Shown: positions 6,832 to 14,453 of the stretch, piece by piece
Layout of the letters: each line of letters starts with the position of its first letter
Position numbering within the stretch: the first letter of the stretch is position 1
Source of the DNA: an uncultured Bacteroidales bacterium
GTDB taxonomy: Bacteria; Bacteroidota; Bacteroidia; Bacteroidales; F082
Assembly: GCA_937896895.1 (NCBI GenBank)
Contig: CALBNV010000077.1
Span: 1 to 16,938, forward strand
Direction of reading: 5' to 3'
Length of the DNA stretch: 16,938 nucleotides
Notes under the pieces: generated by a model
What the model was told of the DNA's origin: nothing
The model's database searches: none
What the model saw: the letters and a program-made list of their open reading frames with translations, nothing else
Position numbers and translations under genes: made by a program

Positions 6832-8004
6832 TTAATATAGCAAACCAAAAGACCATAAAGGGATTATGTTTCCGGCAGCATATTCAATATCATCACGTAC
6901 AACAAAACCGTTATCAACATCTTGAATTTGTTTTTTGCCTTTTTTCTTGCCACCGACCTCAAATGTGTATCCGCCTATGCGGAAATCGCTTTCGCGAGAC
7001 GAAATGACATCATGTCTCACTCGTGTCTGATTATAAAAGAATGTTTCACGTACGTTGCCGATGTCAATTTTTTCACCAACCAAGGCATATTGCAGATTTG
7101 TGTTGTCGAGATATAATTTTTCCACTTTGCCAAGTCCGCGCATGCCACCAGTGCTATCGCGAAGTTGTCCTATCATCCCCGCCTGTTCCATGTAAAGAAG
7201 GTAGTTTGGAATGTCGTTTCGGCTTACGTGAATCTCACTGGCCAATCCGTTAGCCTCCGGCTTATATGGTGCATTCTGTGCGATGATGTTTAACATCTGC
7301 CTTAATTTCCGACCGGTTGCAAGAGTGATTCTGGCGTATTGTGGGATGTCAACTTCCATTGTCTGGCGGATTACTTGCTCCAATCTGGTGTAAAATGCAC
7401 CTTCTTTTGAAAAAGGATAGTAGCCATCTTTAAGATATTGCCGGAAAAAAGGTAAAGGATGTTTAATCTCACCGAGATTCGCTTTGCCAGAAAGTACATC
7501 TTCAAATGAAAAGACAGGCACCTCTATGTCGCATGTCAATAGTATATACTCACGGAACGACATTCCATACATATATGTCATAACCATCCTTCGGCTCAAG
7601 TCAGTCTCGCCTTTAAGTAGGTCAAGAACAGAAGAACCAGTTATGAATGTCTTCAAATCAGGATGCGTGTCGTAAATTTGCTTTATCTCCCGACTCCAGC
7701 CATCATATTTGTGAATCTCATCAATATATAGATGTTCGCCGCCATCTTTCACAAAATCATCAGCCAACTGAATTAGGGAATGGGTCATGAAGTAACTATG
7801 GTCAGCCGAAACGTACAACGATTTTTCATTTGGAGTAAGCAGAATGTGCTGTAAAACCAACGTGCTTTTACCCACACCACGAGGCCCACTCAAGCATACG
7901 AGACGGAGATTCCAATCTATTTCGTCATAATTGTATCGCTTGAATTTCAAAGAAACAAGACTCATCTGTTCCTTCATGTATTGTATTAATGTGGCGTCTG
8001 TCAT
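6832..8004 (-). CDS. AAA-family ATP-binding protein with C-terminal nuclease-like (DUF4143-type) domain
   Basis: A 390-residue P-loop ATPase of the prokaryotic STAND/AAA_14 type. Walker A GPRGVGKS is at residues 40-47 and Walker B HLYIDEIHK at 91-99. ITGSSVLDLL (sensor-like) follows, then a helical region and a winged-helix part. The C-terminal segment has the spacing of a PD-(D/E)xK fold: Asp340 in SDFRI, Glu349 in FEVGGKKKG, and the following lysines. Such proteins are abundant in Bacteroidota and archaea, often in many copies; their cellular role is not settled. The gene looks more A/T-rich than its neighbours and stands alone between the OstA-like gene and the butyrate operon, which is compatible with horizontal arrival. 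It has its own promoter and a striking inverted repeat at 8021-8074. Confidence 0.85.
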   Translation of the reverse strand: MTDATLIQYMKEQMSLVSLKFKRYNYDEIDWNLRLVCLSGPRGVGKSTLVLQHILLTPNEKSLYVSADHSYFMTHSLIQLADDFVKDGGEHLYIDEIHKYDGWSREIKQIYDTHPDLKTFITGSSVLDLLKGETDLSRRMVMTYMYGMSFREYILLTCDIEVPVFSFEDVLSGKANLGEIKHPLPFFRQYLKDGYYPFSKEGAFYTRLEQVIRQTMEVDIPQYARITLATGRKLRQMLNIIAQNAPYKPEANGLASEIHVSRNDIPNYLLYMEQAGMIGQLRDSTGGMRGLGKVEKLYLDNTNLQYALVGEKIDIGNVRETFFYNQTRVRHDVISSRESDFRIGGYTFEVGGKKKGKKQIQDVDNGFVVRDDIEYAAGNIIPLWSFGLLY

Positions 8005-8020
8005 ACTATATATTTTTTAT

Positions 8021-8074
8021 TTGCACCTTGTAAAGTGCATAAAAACATAACTTTGTGCATCTTGCATGGTGCAA
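8021..8074. promoter_or_regulatory. Imperfect inverted repeat (TTGCACC...GGTGCAA) in the ATPase promoter region
   Basis: TTGCACCTTGTAAAGTGCAT at 8021-8040 mirrors ATGCACAAAG-type sequence at 8051-8074, whose reverse complement begins TTGCACCATGCAAGATGCAC. The arms repeat a GTGCA half-site. The repeat lies immediately downstream of the -7 box TAATTTTG (8079-8072, minus strand), within the predicted 5' untranslated region. It could be a repressor operator or an RNA hairpin near the start codon at 8004. Confidence 0.65.
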
Positions 8075-8079
8075 AATTA
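8072..8079 (-). promoter_or_regulatory. -7 promoter box for the AAA ATPase gene
   Basis: A perfect TAATTTTG on the minus strand, about 68 bases upstream of the start codon. It overlaps the outer arm of the inverted repeat. Confidence 0.6.
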
Positions 8080-8144
8080 TAAAAAATAATGATATGAGTA
8101 AATGTATCAGGAAAAGATTTGTTATGGAACTCATTAATTCAAAA

Positions 8145-8187
8145 AGTTTGAGGTGACCGGAAACTGAATTCCTAATCACCTCAAACT
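8145..8187 (-). terminator. Terminator hairpin downstream of the butyrate kinase operon
   Basis: A 12-bp perfect stem, AGTTTGAGGTGA (8145-8156) with TCACCTCAAACT (8176-8187), is followed on the minus strand by TTTTT. It would end the minus-strand operon 19 bases after the buk stop codon. A third degenerate copy of the arm (ATCACCTTAAA) lies at 8192-8202. Confidence 0.75.
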
Positions 8188-8205
8188 CCTGATCACCTTA
8201 AATTC

Positions 8206-9276
8206 CTATTCGTACATCTTGGCTTCGACTTCGCCGTCGAGGACCATGACGCCGTTCATCGCGAGGGCCGCCATCTCGTCTTCGCCGGGATAGACGAACA
8301 CCGGCGCGATCTTGTGGAGGTGGTCGTTGAGGATCGAGCAGAAGAGCTTGTCGTAGGCCATGCCGCCTGTGACGAAGATGCCGTCAACGTCCATCGAGAA
8401 CGCCGATGCCGCGAGGCCGCCGACTTCCTTGGCGATCTGGTAAGCCATTGCGCGATATACTTTCTCCCATTCCTTGTTGCCGGCACGGACTTCCTTCTCC
8501 ACGGTGAGGGCGTCGTTGGTGCCGAGGTAGGCGACGAAGCCGCCTTGCCCCTTGAGCATCAGGTCGATGTCCTTCTTGGTGTATTTGCCGCTGAAGCAGG
8601 CGTTCATCAACGGGCCCGACGGGAGGACGCCGGAGCGTTCCGGTGTGAACGGGCCGTCGCCGTTCAGGGCGTTGTTGACGTCAACGACACGGCCTTTCTT
8701 GTGCGCCGCCACGGAGATGCCGCCGCCGAGGTGGATGCCGATGAGGTTGAGGTCTTCGTATTTCCTGTTCACCGCCTTGGCGTGTGTGCGGGCGATGATC
8801 TTCTGGTTCAAGGCGTGGAATATCGACTTGCGCGGGAACAGCGGATGTCCTGAATAACGCGCCACGTCGTCCATCTCGTCAACGACGACCGGGTCGGCGA
8901 TGTAAGCCTTCACGCCGAACTCCTTGGCGATGCTGTTGGCGATGAGGCCGCCGAGGTTGCAGGCGTGCTCGCCGTTGGCCGCCTCGTTGAGGTCGCGGAT
9001 CATGGCGGCGTTCACCTCATAGACACCTGACGTCAACGGGTGGAGGAGACCGCCGCGGCCGACGACAGCCGTGAGGCCTGTGAGGTCGATGCCCTCAGCC
9101 TTGAGCTCGCTCATAATCACATCCTTGCGGAACTCAAACTGGTCGGCGATCTTCTCAAACTTCGAGACTTCCTCCGTCGGGTGCTTGATGTTTTTCTTGA
9201 AAACCTGTTCTTTGTCGTGGAACACAGCAATCTTTGTCGATGTTGAACCTGGATTGATAATCAATAATTTGTACAT
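8206..9276 (-). CDS. buk: Butyrate kinase
   Basis: A 356-residue ASKHA-fold kinase of the acetate/butyrate kinase family, the usual length for Buk. It converts butyryl-phosphate plus ADP to butyrate plus ATP in the cytoplasm; branched-chain acyl phosphates are also accepted by some members. The phosphate-binding start LLIINPGSTSTKIAVF is at residues 4-19. The mid-protein HLGGGISVAAH and the later IFVTGGMAYDKL are the family's nucleotide and substrate loops. It is the last gene of the operon, starting 26 bases after ptb, and a hairpin terminator follows. The ptb-buk pairing strongly supports the call. The exact acyl substrate cannot be read from sequence. Confidence 0.95.
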   Translation of the reverse strand: MYKLLIINPGSTSTKIAVFHDKEQVFKKNIKHPTEEVSKFEKIADQFEFRKDVIMSELKAEGIDLTGLTAVVGRGGLLHPLTSGVYEVNAAMIRDLNEAANGEHACNLGGLIANSIAKEFGVKAYIADPVVVDEMDDVARYSGHPLFPRKSIFHALNQKIIARTHAKAVNRKYEDLNLIGIHLGGGISVAAHKKGRVVDVNNALNGDGPFTPERSGVLPSGPLMNACFSGKYTKKDIDLMLKGQGGFVAYLGTNDALTVEKEVRAGNKEWEKVYRAMAYQIAKEVGGLAASAFSMDVDGIFVTGGMAYDKLFCSILNDHLHKIAPVFVYPGEDEMAALAMNGVMVLDGEVEAKMYE

Positions 9277-9302
9277 TTCAATTTTGTTTTAGAGGTTGAT
9301 AA

Positions 9303-10208
9303 TTATTTTGCTAACATTGCCGCGAGTGCGATTGAATAGAGTTTTGTCTTGGCTGTGTCGCCGCGTGATGAGAGGACGCAAGGCACCTTGGCGCCCATGA
9401 CGCACGAACCCATCTCGGAGTGGTCGAACTTGGTGCAGCATTTGTAGAACACGTTGGCGCTCTCGATGTTCGGGAAGAGGAGGCAGTCGGCGTCGCCGGC
9501 CACAGGACTCTTGAACCCCTTGATTGCCACGGCTTCTGCGTCGATGGCGAGGTCTAATGAGATAGGGCCGTCAACCAATGCGCCCTTAATCTGGCCGCGG
9601 TCGGCCATTTTCGCGATGAGTGCCGCCTCGACGCAGGCCGGCATACCGTAGCTCATCTGCTCCGTGGCGGCGATGACCGCGATCTTCGGGCAGGCGATGC
9701 CGAGAGCCTTGGCTGTCGTCTGGAGGTTCTTCAGGATGGTCTGTTTCTGCTTGAAGTCAGGTGCCGGCATGATGGCCGCGTCGCTGACGAACAGCAGCTT
9801 GTGGTAGTTCGGGTTCTCGATGACCGCCATGTGTGCGAGTGTCACGTTCGGCGGGCAGAGGCCGCGTTCTTTGTTCAAGATGGCGCGCATGTACTTGTCG
9901 GTGGGGAGAAGGCCTTTCATGAGGATGTCGCCCTCGCCGCGGTTGATGATGTCGCATGCCATCGCAGCCGCCTTCACGTCGTCAGTCTCCTGAACGATGG
10001 TGAACTTGTTGATGTCGATGTTCTCCGCCTTGCAGACAGCCTCGATGGTGGCGCGGTCGCCGACCAATGTGGCGTCAATCAGGCCGTGGTCGATGGCGTC
10101 GCTGACGGCGCAGATCGTGTGGTCATCGTTGGCGTAAGCCGCAACTAAACGTTTCTTCGGACGGCTCTTCAGCACGTCAAACATCTGTTCGAGTTTTGTA
10201 ATTTCCAT
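9303..10208 (-). CDS. ptb: Phosphate butyryltransferase
   Basis: A 301-residue member of the phosphate acetyl/butyryltransferase family. It exchanges CoA of butyryl-CoA (or another short acyl-CoA) for phosphate, supplying acyl-phosphate to the kinase encoded 26 bases downstream. Family segments seen are the N-terminal VAAYANDDHTICAV, MKGLLPTDKYMRAIL, LLFVSDAAIMPAPD, and the C-terminal SANVFYKCCTKF and SSRGDTAKTKLYSIALA. The length fits Ptb and is shorter than two-domain Pta enzymes. The ATG at 10208 is the only start that keeps the conserved N-terminus. The 97 bases to the upstream acyl-CoA dehydrogenase gene contain repeats with a palindrome, the only sizeable gap in the operon. Confidence 0.95.
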   Translation of the reverse strand: MEITKLEQMFDVLKSRPKKRLVAAYANDDHTICAVSDAIDHGLIDATLVGDRATIEAVCKAENIDINKFTIVQETDDVKAAAMACDIINRGEGDILMKGLLPTDKYMRAILNKERGLCPPNVTLAHMAVIENPNYHKLLFVSDAAIMPAPDFKQKQTILKNLQTTAKALGIACPKIAVIAATEQMSYGMPACVEAALIAKMADRGQIKGALVDGPISLDLAIDAEAVAIKGFKSPVAGDADCLLFPNIESANVFYKCCTKFDHSEMGSCVMGAKVPCVLSSRGDTAKTKLYSIALAAMLAK

Positions 10209-10247
10209 TTTTCTATATTTTTTATGTTAATAAATTAGATTTCAATT

Positions 10248-10302
10248 TTAATAGACGCATTGAAATGTTTAATGTGTTTAATAGACGCATTGAAATGCGT
10301 CT
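10248..10302. repeat. REP-like repeat pair with palindrome between acyl-CoA dehydrogenase and ptb genes
   Basis: The 20-mer TTAATAGACGCATTGAAATG occurs at 10248-10267 and again at 10278-10297. The second copy continues into CGTCT, making the palindrome AGACGCATT-GA-AATGCGTCT at 10283-10302. It begins four bases past the dehydrogenase stop codon (10308-10306). The outer GTAGAGACGCATT form on the minus strand resembles palindromic units scattered in many bacterial genomes. As RNA it could form a stable hairpin between the two cistrons. Confidence 0.75.
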
Positions 10303-10305
10303 CTA

Positions 10306-11448
10306 CTAACAGCCTATGTATCTTGATATTACGAGTTTCAGGATCTCGCTTGTGCCTTCGCCGATCTGGAGGATGCGTTGGTCGCGGTAGAAACGCTCCA
10401 TGTCGAAATCCTTGAGCAGTCCGTGGCCTCCCATCACCTGGACGGCCTTGTCGCAGACCTCCGCGGCGACCATCGAGCAGTAGAGCTTCGCCATCGCCGC
10501 TTCTTTCCCGAAAGGAAGATGTGCGTCTTTCATGCGGCAGGCCTTGTAGAGCAGTCCGCGTGCCGCCTCGATCTTCGTTGCCATCTCCGCGAGCATGAAG
10601 CTGACGGCCTGGAACTTGCATATCGGCTTGCCGAACTGCACGCGTCTCTTTGAGTAATCCAACGCCATCTCGTATGCGCCCTGTGCGCAGCCGAGACCCA
10701 TCGCTCCGATGGAGAGGCGTCCGCCGTCTAACGTCGCGAGCATGATGTGCGAGCCTTGCCCGGGCTTCCCGAGGATGTTGTCGTCGGAAAGACGCACGTC
10801 GTTGAACTTCAGCTCGCCTGTGTTGGAGGCGCGCCACATCATCTTGCGGTCCATGGGGCGTTGCGTGAAGCCCGGCGTGTCGTTCTCAATCAGGAAGGCG
10901 GTGAACTCCGGTTTGCCGTCGCTCTCGCCGCTGACAACCTGAATGGTGCTTCCGAGTGTCATCGGGGTGGCGCTGTTGGTGATGAAGATCTTCGAGCCGT
11001 TGACAACCCACTGGCCGTCAACGAGTTTCGCCGTCGATTTCGTTCCGCGCGAGTCGCAGCCCGCCGTCTCCTCGGTGAGGCCGAAGCCCCAGAGACGGTC
11101 CTTGCACAGGCGCGGCAGGTATTTCTCCTTCTGTTCCTTGGTTCCGTATTCCTTTATCGGGCCGATGCCCAAGGAGTTGTCGGCAGCTATCGTCGCCGCC
11201 GTCGAGCCGTCGATGCGGGCAAGCTCCTCGACGGCTATTATATAAGATAAGGTGTCGAGTTCCCGGCCGCCGTATTCTTTCGGGACGCAGATGCCGAGAA
11301 GCCCGGCGTCTGCCATCTTCATCGTCAGCTCCACGTCGAACTTCTCGTGTTCGTCGTTGAACGCCGCCACCGGTTTCACCTCTCTCTCGGCGAAGTCGCG
11401 CACCTTGGCACGAAACTCAATCTGTTTCTCGTTAAGTCCGAAATTCAT
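10306..11448 (-). CDS. Acyl-CoA dehydrogenase, short-chain type
   Basis: A 380-residue flavoprotein of the acyl-CoA dehydrogenase family, full length. It has an N-terminal helical domain from residue 1. The middle beta domain includes WGFGLTEETAGCDSRGT, the FAD/substrate loop (usually ALTEP.AGSD), and FITNSA. The C-terminal helical domain has RVQFGKPI, QVMGGHG and IGEGTSEI. Glu364 in the last motif is at the catalytic-base position of butyryl-CoA and medium-chain enzymes. It oxidises or, with an electron-transfer flavoprotein, reduces the alpha-beta bond of a short acyl-CoA; no ETF gene is in the window. Its ATG overlaps the carboxylase stop by four bases (ATGA), implying translational coupling. 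With ptb-buk it suggests butyryl-CoA or a branched acyl-CoA as the shared intermediate. Confidence 0.93.
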   Translation of the reverse strand: MNFGLNEKQIEFRAKVRDFAEREVKPVAAFNDEHEKFDVELTMKMADAGLLGICVPKEYGGRELDTLSYIIAVEELARIDGSTAATIAADNSLGIGPIKEYGTKEQKEKYLPRLCKDRLWGFGLTEETAGCDSRGTKSTAKLVDGQWVVNGSKIFITNSATPMTLGSTIQVVSGESDGKPEFTAFLIENDTPGFTQRPMDRKMMWRASNTGELKFNDVRLSDDNILGKPGQGSHIMLATLDGGRLSIGAMGLGCAQGAYEMALDYSKRRVQFGKPICKFQAVSFMLAEMATKIEAARGLLYKACRMKDAHLPFGKEAAMAKLYCSMVAAEVCDKAVQVMGGHGLLKDFDMERFYRDQRILQIGEGTSEILKLVISRYIGC

Positions 11449-13442
11449 ATACTTAATTCTATTAAAACTTTCTTTTTGTCAACTTTGTCGCCAACTTTCA
11501 CGTTGACTTTCAACACTTTGCCATCGCATTTCGCCACGATGTCGGAGAACATCTTCATGGCCACGGTGACGCAAAGCACGTCGCCGCGCCGCACGGTGTC
11601 GCCTTCCTTCACGCATATCTTCTCGATGTTACAGGGCATCGGCGCGTAATATTTCAGGTCTTCGTCGCCGAACTCCTCCTGCGAGTACTCGCGCATGTCG
11701 TTGAGCTGGTCGCCGCGATGGCAGATGAAGTCGAGTCCGCGGAAATGCACGCAGAACTCGTGACTCGGTGTCTGCGACACGAAGACCGCCTCCGTGCGTC
11801 CGTTGATGATGACCTTGCGGACCTCGCCGTCGTTCTGTGTGAGCATGACGGAATATTCAATTCCGTTTATCGTGCATTGTAATGTCTTGTGCGTCAATGA
11901 TTTTATCGAGACGTTGCATTTCGTGTCTTCAACAAATACGTTCAGCGACATCTGGAAACGCCAGTAGCCGATGGCATTCCAGACGTTGTCGATGTCTCTG
12001 TTTTCCAGATAGTTCTTGTTGAAGTCGTAGAACAGGAACATCGCGGCGACGTCTTCTCTCTTGACGTTTTCGCGTGTGCGGTGCATCGCCTCCGTCAGCT
12101 CCTGCTGATGTTTCTCACAATATGAAGTGTCGATTTTATTATCTATGAAATCCTGATTGTCAATGATGCTTTGAAGATAAGGCACGTTGGTCTTCTCGGT
12201 CTGTATGATGATTTCGCGCAGTGCCTTGCGCATGATTTCCGTCGCGTCGGAGCGTCGTTTGCCGGAGCATACCACTTTCGCTATCATCGGGTCGTAGTTC
12301 GGCGAGATGGTGCACGGGCCGTCGATGCTGCTGTCGATACGCAGTCCGCGCATCTGTGGCTCGTGGTAGAGCGTCACGTCGCCGGGTGCCGGAAGGAACT
12401 GGTTTTCAGGGTCTTCGGCATATATGCGGCATTCGATGGCGTGGCCGTTGTCTTGTATCATGTCCTGTGTCCAGCCCATCTCCTTGCCGCGTGCTATGCG
12501 TATCTGCTCCTCGACGATGTCAAGGCCGGTGCGTTGCTCCGTGACGGGATGTTCCACCTGTATCCGCGTGTTCATCTCGAGGAAATAGAAGTTCATGTCG
12601 TTATCGACGAGGAACTCCACGGTGCCGGCGTTCTTGTAACAGACATGTCTGCAAAGGCTTACGGCGGTGTCGCAGATCTCCTTGCGTTTTTCCGGAGTCA
12701 GTGTCGGCGAGGGCGACTCCTCGATGATTTTCTGGTAGCGTCGTTGCACGGAGCATTCGCGTTCGTGCAAGTGGATGACGTTCCCGAAATGGTCGGCGAG
12801 CACCTGCACCTCGATGTGGCGTGGGTTCTCGATGTATTGTTCGACGAAGACCTCGCCGTTTCCGAAGAACTGTGCCGCCTGGCTTGAGGCTGTTTCGAGG
12901 GCTGGCCTGAGTGCAGCGGCGTCTCTGACGATGTGCATGCCTTTCCCGCCGCCGCCGGCAGCTGCTTTTATCAGGACAGGGTAGGGTAGTGTATCAGCTT
13001 TATTTACAATGTCTTCGATGTCTCCGGTCAGGCCGAATGTGACGGGGATGCCGTGCTCGATGGCGAACCGGCGTGCCTCGACCTTGTTGCCCATGAGGCG
13101 CATCGTCGTGGCGTCGGGGCCGATGAAGATGATGTTGTTTTCGGCGCATGCCTCGGCGAGTTCAGGGCTTTCCGACAGGAAGCCGTAGCCCGGGTGTATG
13201 GCGTCGGCGCCGGTGTCGAGCGCGGTGTCGATGATTTTCTGGATATTGAGATATGTGTCGCGTGCCTGACCGTCGCCGAGTGGACGCGTCTCATCGGCCA
13301 TACGGCAGTAGAGAGCGTCGGTGTCGTTGTCGGCATAGATGGCGACAGAGCTGATACTCAACTTCTTAAGTGTCCTTATTATGCGAACGGCAATCTCGCC
13401 GCGGGCGGCGACAAGCACCTTATGTATCTTCCTTGATGGCAT
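11445..13442 (-). CDS. Biotin carboxylase with fused biotin carrier domain (acyl-CoA or pyruvate carboxylase alpha subunit)
   Basis: A 665-residue cytoplasmic subunit that uses ATP and bicarbonate to carboxylate its own biotin. Residues 1-450 are the biotin carboxylase: KVLVAARGEIAVRIIRTLK at the start, HPGYGFLSE, the Gly-rich ATP lid AAAGGGGKGMH, RRYQKIIEE, and EMNTRIQVEHPVTE with catalytic residues. A less conserved linker, possibly the beta-barrel that binds the partner subunit, spans about 480-590. The last 80 residues are a biotinyl domain with Lys630 in VAMKM; the usual Glu before AMKM is Val here. The length matches propionyl- or methylcrotonyl-CoA carboxylase alpha subunits. No carboxyltransferase (beta) gene is present, so the acceptor is unknown. 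A TACTTTTG box lies 17 bases upstream. First gene of the operon. Confidence 0.92.
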   Translation of the reverse strand: MPSRKIHKVLVAARGEIAVRIIRTLKKLSISSVAIYADNDTDALYCRMADETRPLGDGQARDTYLNIQKIIDTALDTGADAIHPGYGFLSESPELAEACAENNIIFIGPDATTMRLMGNKVEARRFAIEHGIPVTFGLTGDIEDIVNKADTLPYPVLIKAAAGGGGKGMHIVRDAAALRPALETASSQAAQFFGNGEVFVEQYIENPRHIEVQVLADHFGNVIHLHERECSVQRRYQKIIEESPSPTLTPEKRKEICDTAVSLCRHVCYKNAGTVEFLVDNDMNFYFLEMNTRIQVEHPVTEQRTGLDIVEEQIRIARGKEMGWTQDMIQDNGHAIECRIYAEDPENQFLPAPGDVTLYHEPQMRGLRIDSSIDGPCTISPNYDPMIAKVVCSGKRRSDATEIMRKALREIIIQTEKTNVPYLQSIIDNQDFIDNKIDTSYCEKHQQELTEAMHRTRENVKREDVAAMFLFYDFNKNYLENRDIDNVWNAIGYWRFQMSLNVFVEDTKCNVSIKSLTHKTLQCTINGIEYSVMLTQNDGEVRKVIINGRTEAVFVSQTPSHEFCVHFRGLDFICHRGDQLNDMREYSQEEFGDEDLKYYAPMPCNIEKICVKEGDTVRRGDVLCVTVAMKMFSDIVAKCDGKVLKVNVKVGDKVDKKKVLIELSI

Positions 13443-13459
13443 AACTGTATAAATCGTTG

Positions 13460-13467
13460 CAAAAGTA
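13460..13467 (-). promoter_or_regulatory. -7 promoter box for the carboxylase-butyrate operon
   Basis: TACTTTTG on the minus strand is a perfect TAnnTTTG match, 17 bases before the carboxylase ATG at 13442. No other strong promoter is seen before buk. Confidence 0.65.
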
Positions 13468-13519
13468 CAACTATTTTGTCAGATAAAAAAGGCAAAAAAA
13501 CAAAAATATGGTCGCGTGA

Positions 13520-13560
13520 GCCATATTTTTTCGCAATCTGAAATACCGACGGAAGAATGC
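13520..13560. repeat. Direct repeat, copy 1, bordering the AbiE module
   Basis: A 41-base unit whose plus strand begins GCCATATTTTTTCGC and ends GAAGAATGC. It matches 15096-15136 at 39 of 41 positions in the same orientation. This copy lies 8 bases beyond the abiEii stop codon and about 50 bases upstream of the carboxylase promoter box. Read on the minus strand it can encode RYFRLRKNMA, as can copy 2. Confidence 0.9.
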
Positions 13561-13568
13561 ATTGAAAT

Positions 13569-14453
13569 TTAAGACATCCCGACACTAATCATCTTACCAT
13601 GTTTATTTTTCACATTGACACGCGTTCCATTCGTCATGACATCAACAATGGTGTTGTCGTCAAGTGTGCTGATATCGACATTTTGTGAGATGAGGTTTTC
13701 GACAAACGATGGGTTGGCTTCAATCAGCCGTGTCCTCAACGTGGGCTGTTGTTCCGCAATCTGTGGGAAGGCGGAAAACAGTTCCAGGGCGGCGACGGTC
13801 TCCTCGACAAGTCTGCCTTTTATGAAGTTTTTTGTGCCTGATTCATCAACCACCTCGCCTAATCCTTGCATCAGCAACTTTGGACTCGTTTCCCTGACAC
13901 GTTCAGCACACCAGGCCGAATAGTCAGCCGCCGACTTCCCTGTACGGCTCCTTACTATATGTTCGTTGATGTCGGCGTGTTTTTGCAAGAAGAACCAGAC
14001 GTCAAAGACATCACGTGGTGAGAGTCTCTCTCCCATGGCACACAATTTATGAGCGAACATGTCAGGCAGCGTCATCACGCGGATGTCGGTTCCAGCGAGA
14101 TTGCGCATCTCATAATGGTTGTCGTAGGTGCGTTTGGAAATCTCCACCTTAAGCATCCTTTCTCCTTTGCCATAGTTCAATACAAGCACAGGGCCGAACA
14201 GTTTCCTCGCCTCGTCGTCTATTGTTCCGAACTTAGTAAGTATCGCTCTCACTTTATTGTAAACAAGTTCCTCCTTAGATGACTCAAGCAGGTTGAAGTC
14301 AAGGTCGGTGGAGAATCGAGTCAGTCCGTGGAAGAACATCAATGATGTTCCACCTTTGAAAGCCAAAATGTTACACAAGTCCCTGTCTTTGAAAATCATT
14401 CCGAGAATCTGAGCCATGTATAGTTTGTGCTTCTGCTTATTCATGATGGTCAT
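13569..14453 (-). CDS. AbiEii-type nucleotidyltransferase toxin
   Basis: A 294-residue member of the AbiEii/AbiGii toxin family, DNA polymerase beta-type nucleotidyltransferases. Toxins of this family act by nucleotidyl transfer, reported for some relatives to target tRNA. The active-site signature is visible: KGGTSL (residues 33-38) followed by FSTDLDF (47-53) with metal-binding Asp50 and Asp52. A helical C-terminal half follows. It is translationally coupled to the antitoxin upstream, because its ATG overlaps that stop codon by four bases (ATGA at 14453-14450). A second in-frame ATG at 14444 is possible. No frameshift is seen, so the toxin looks intact. The module sits between direct repeats, which suggests acquisition as a cassette. 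Confidence 0.87.
   Translation of the reverse strand: MTIMNKQKHKLYMAQILGMIFKDRDLCNILAFKGGTSLMFFHGLTRFSTDLDFNLLESSKEELVYNKVRAILTKFGTIDDEARKLFGPVLVLNYGKGERMLKVEISKRTYDNHYEMRNLAGTDIRVMTLPDMFAHKLCAMGERLSPRDVFDVWFFLQKHADINEHIVRSRTGKSAADYSAWCAERVRETSPKLLMQGLGEVVDESGTKNFIKGRLVEETVAALELFSAFPQIAEQQPTLRTRLIEANPSFVENLISQNVDISTLDDNTIVDVMTNGTRVNVKNKHGKMISVGMS

Noticed and set aside
12171..12887. 238-codon plus-strand frame inside the biotin carboxylase gene.
   Set aside because: It is antisense to the conserved carboxylase core, and its own sequence has no recognisable domain.
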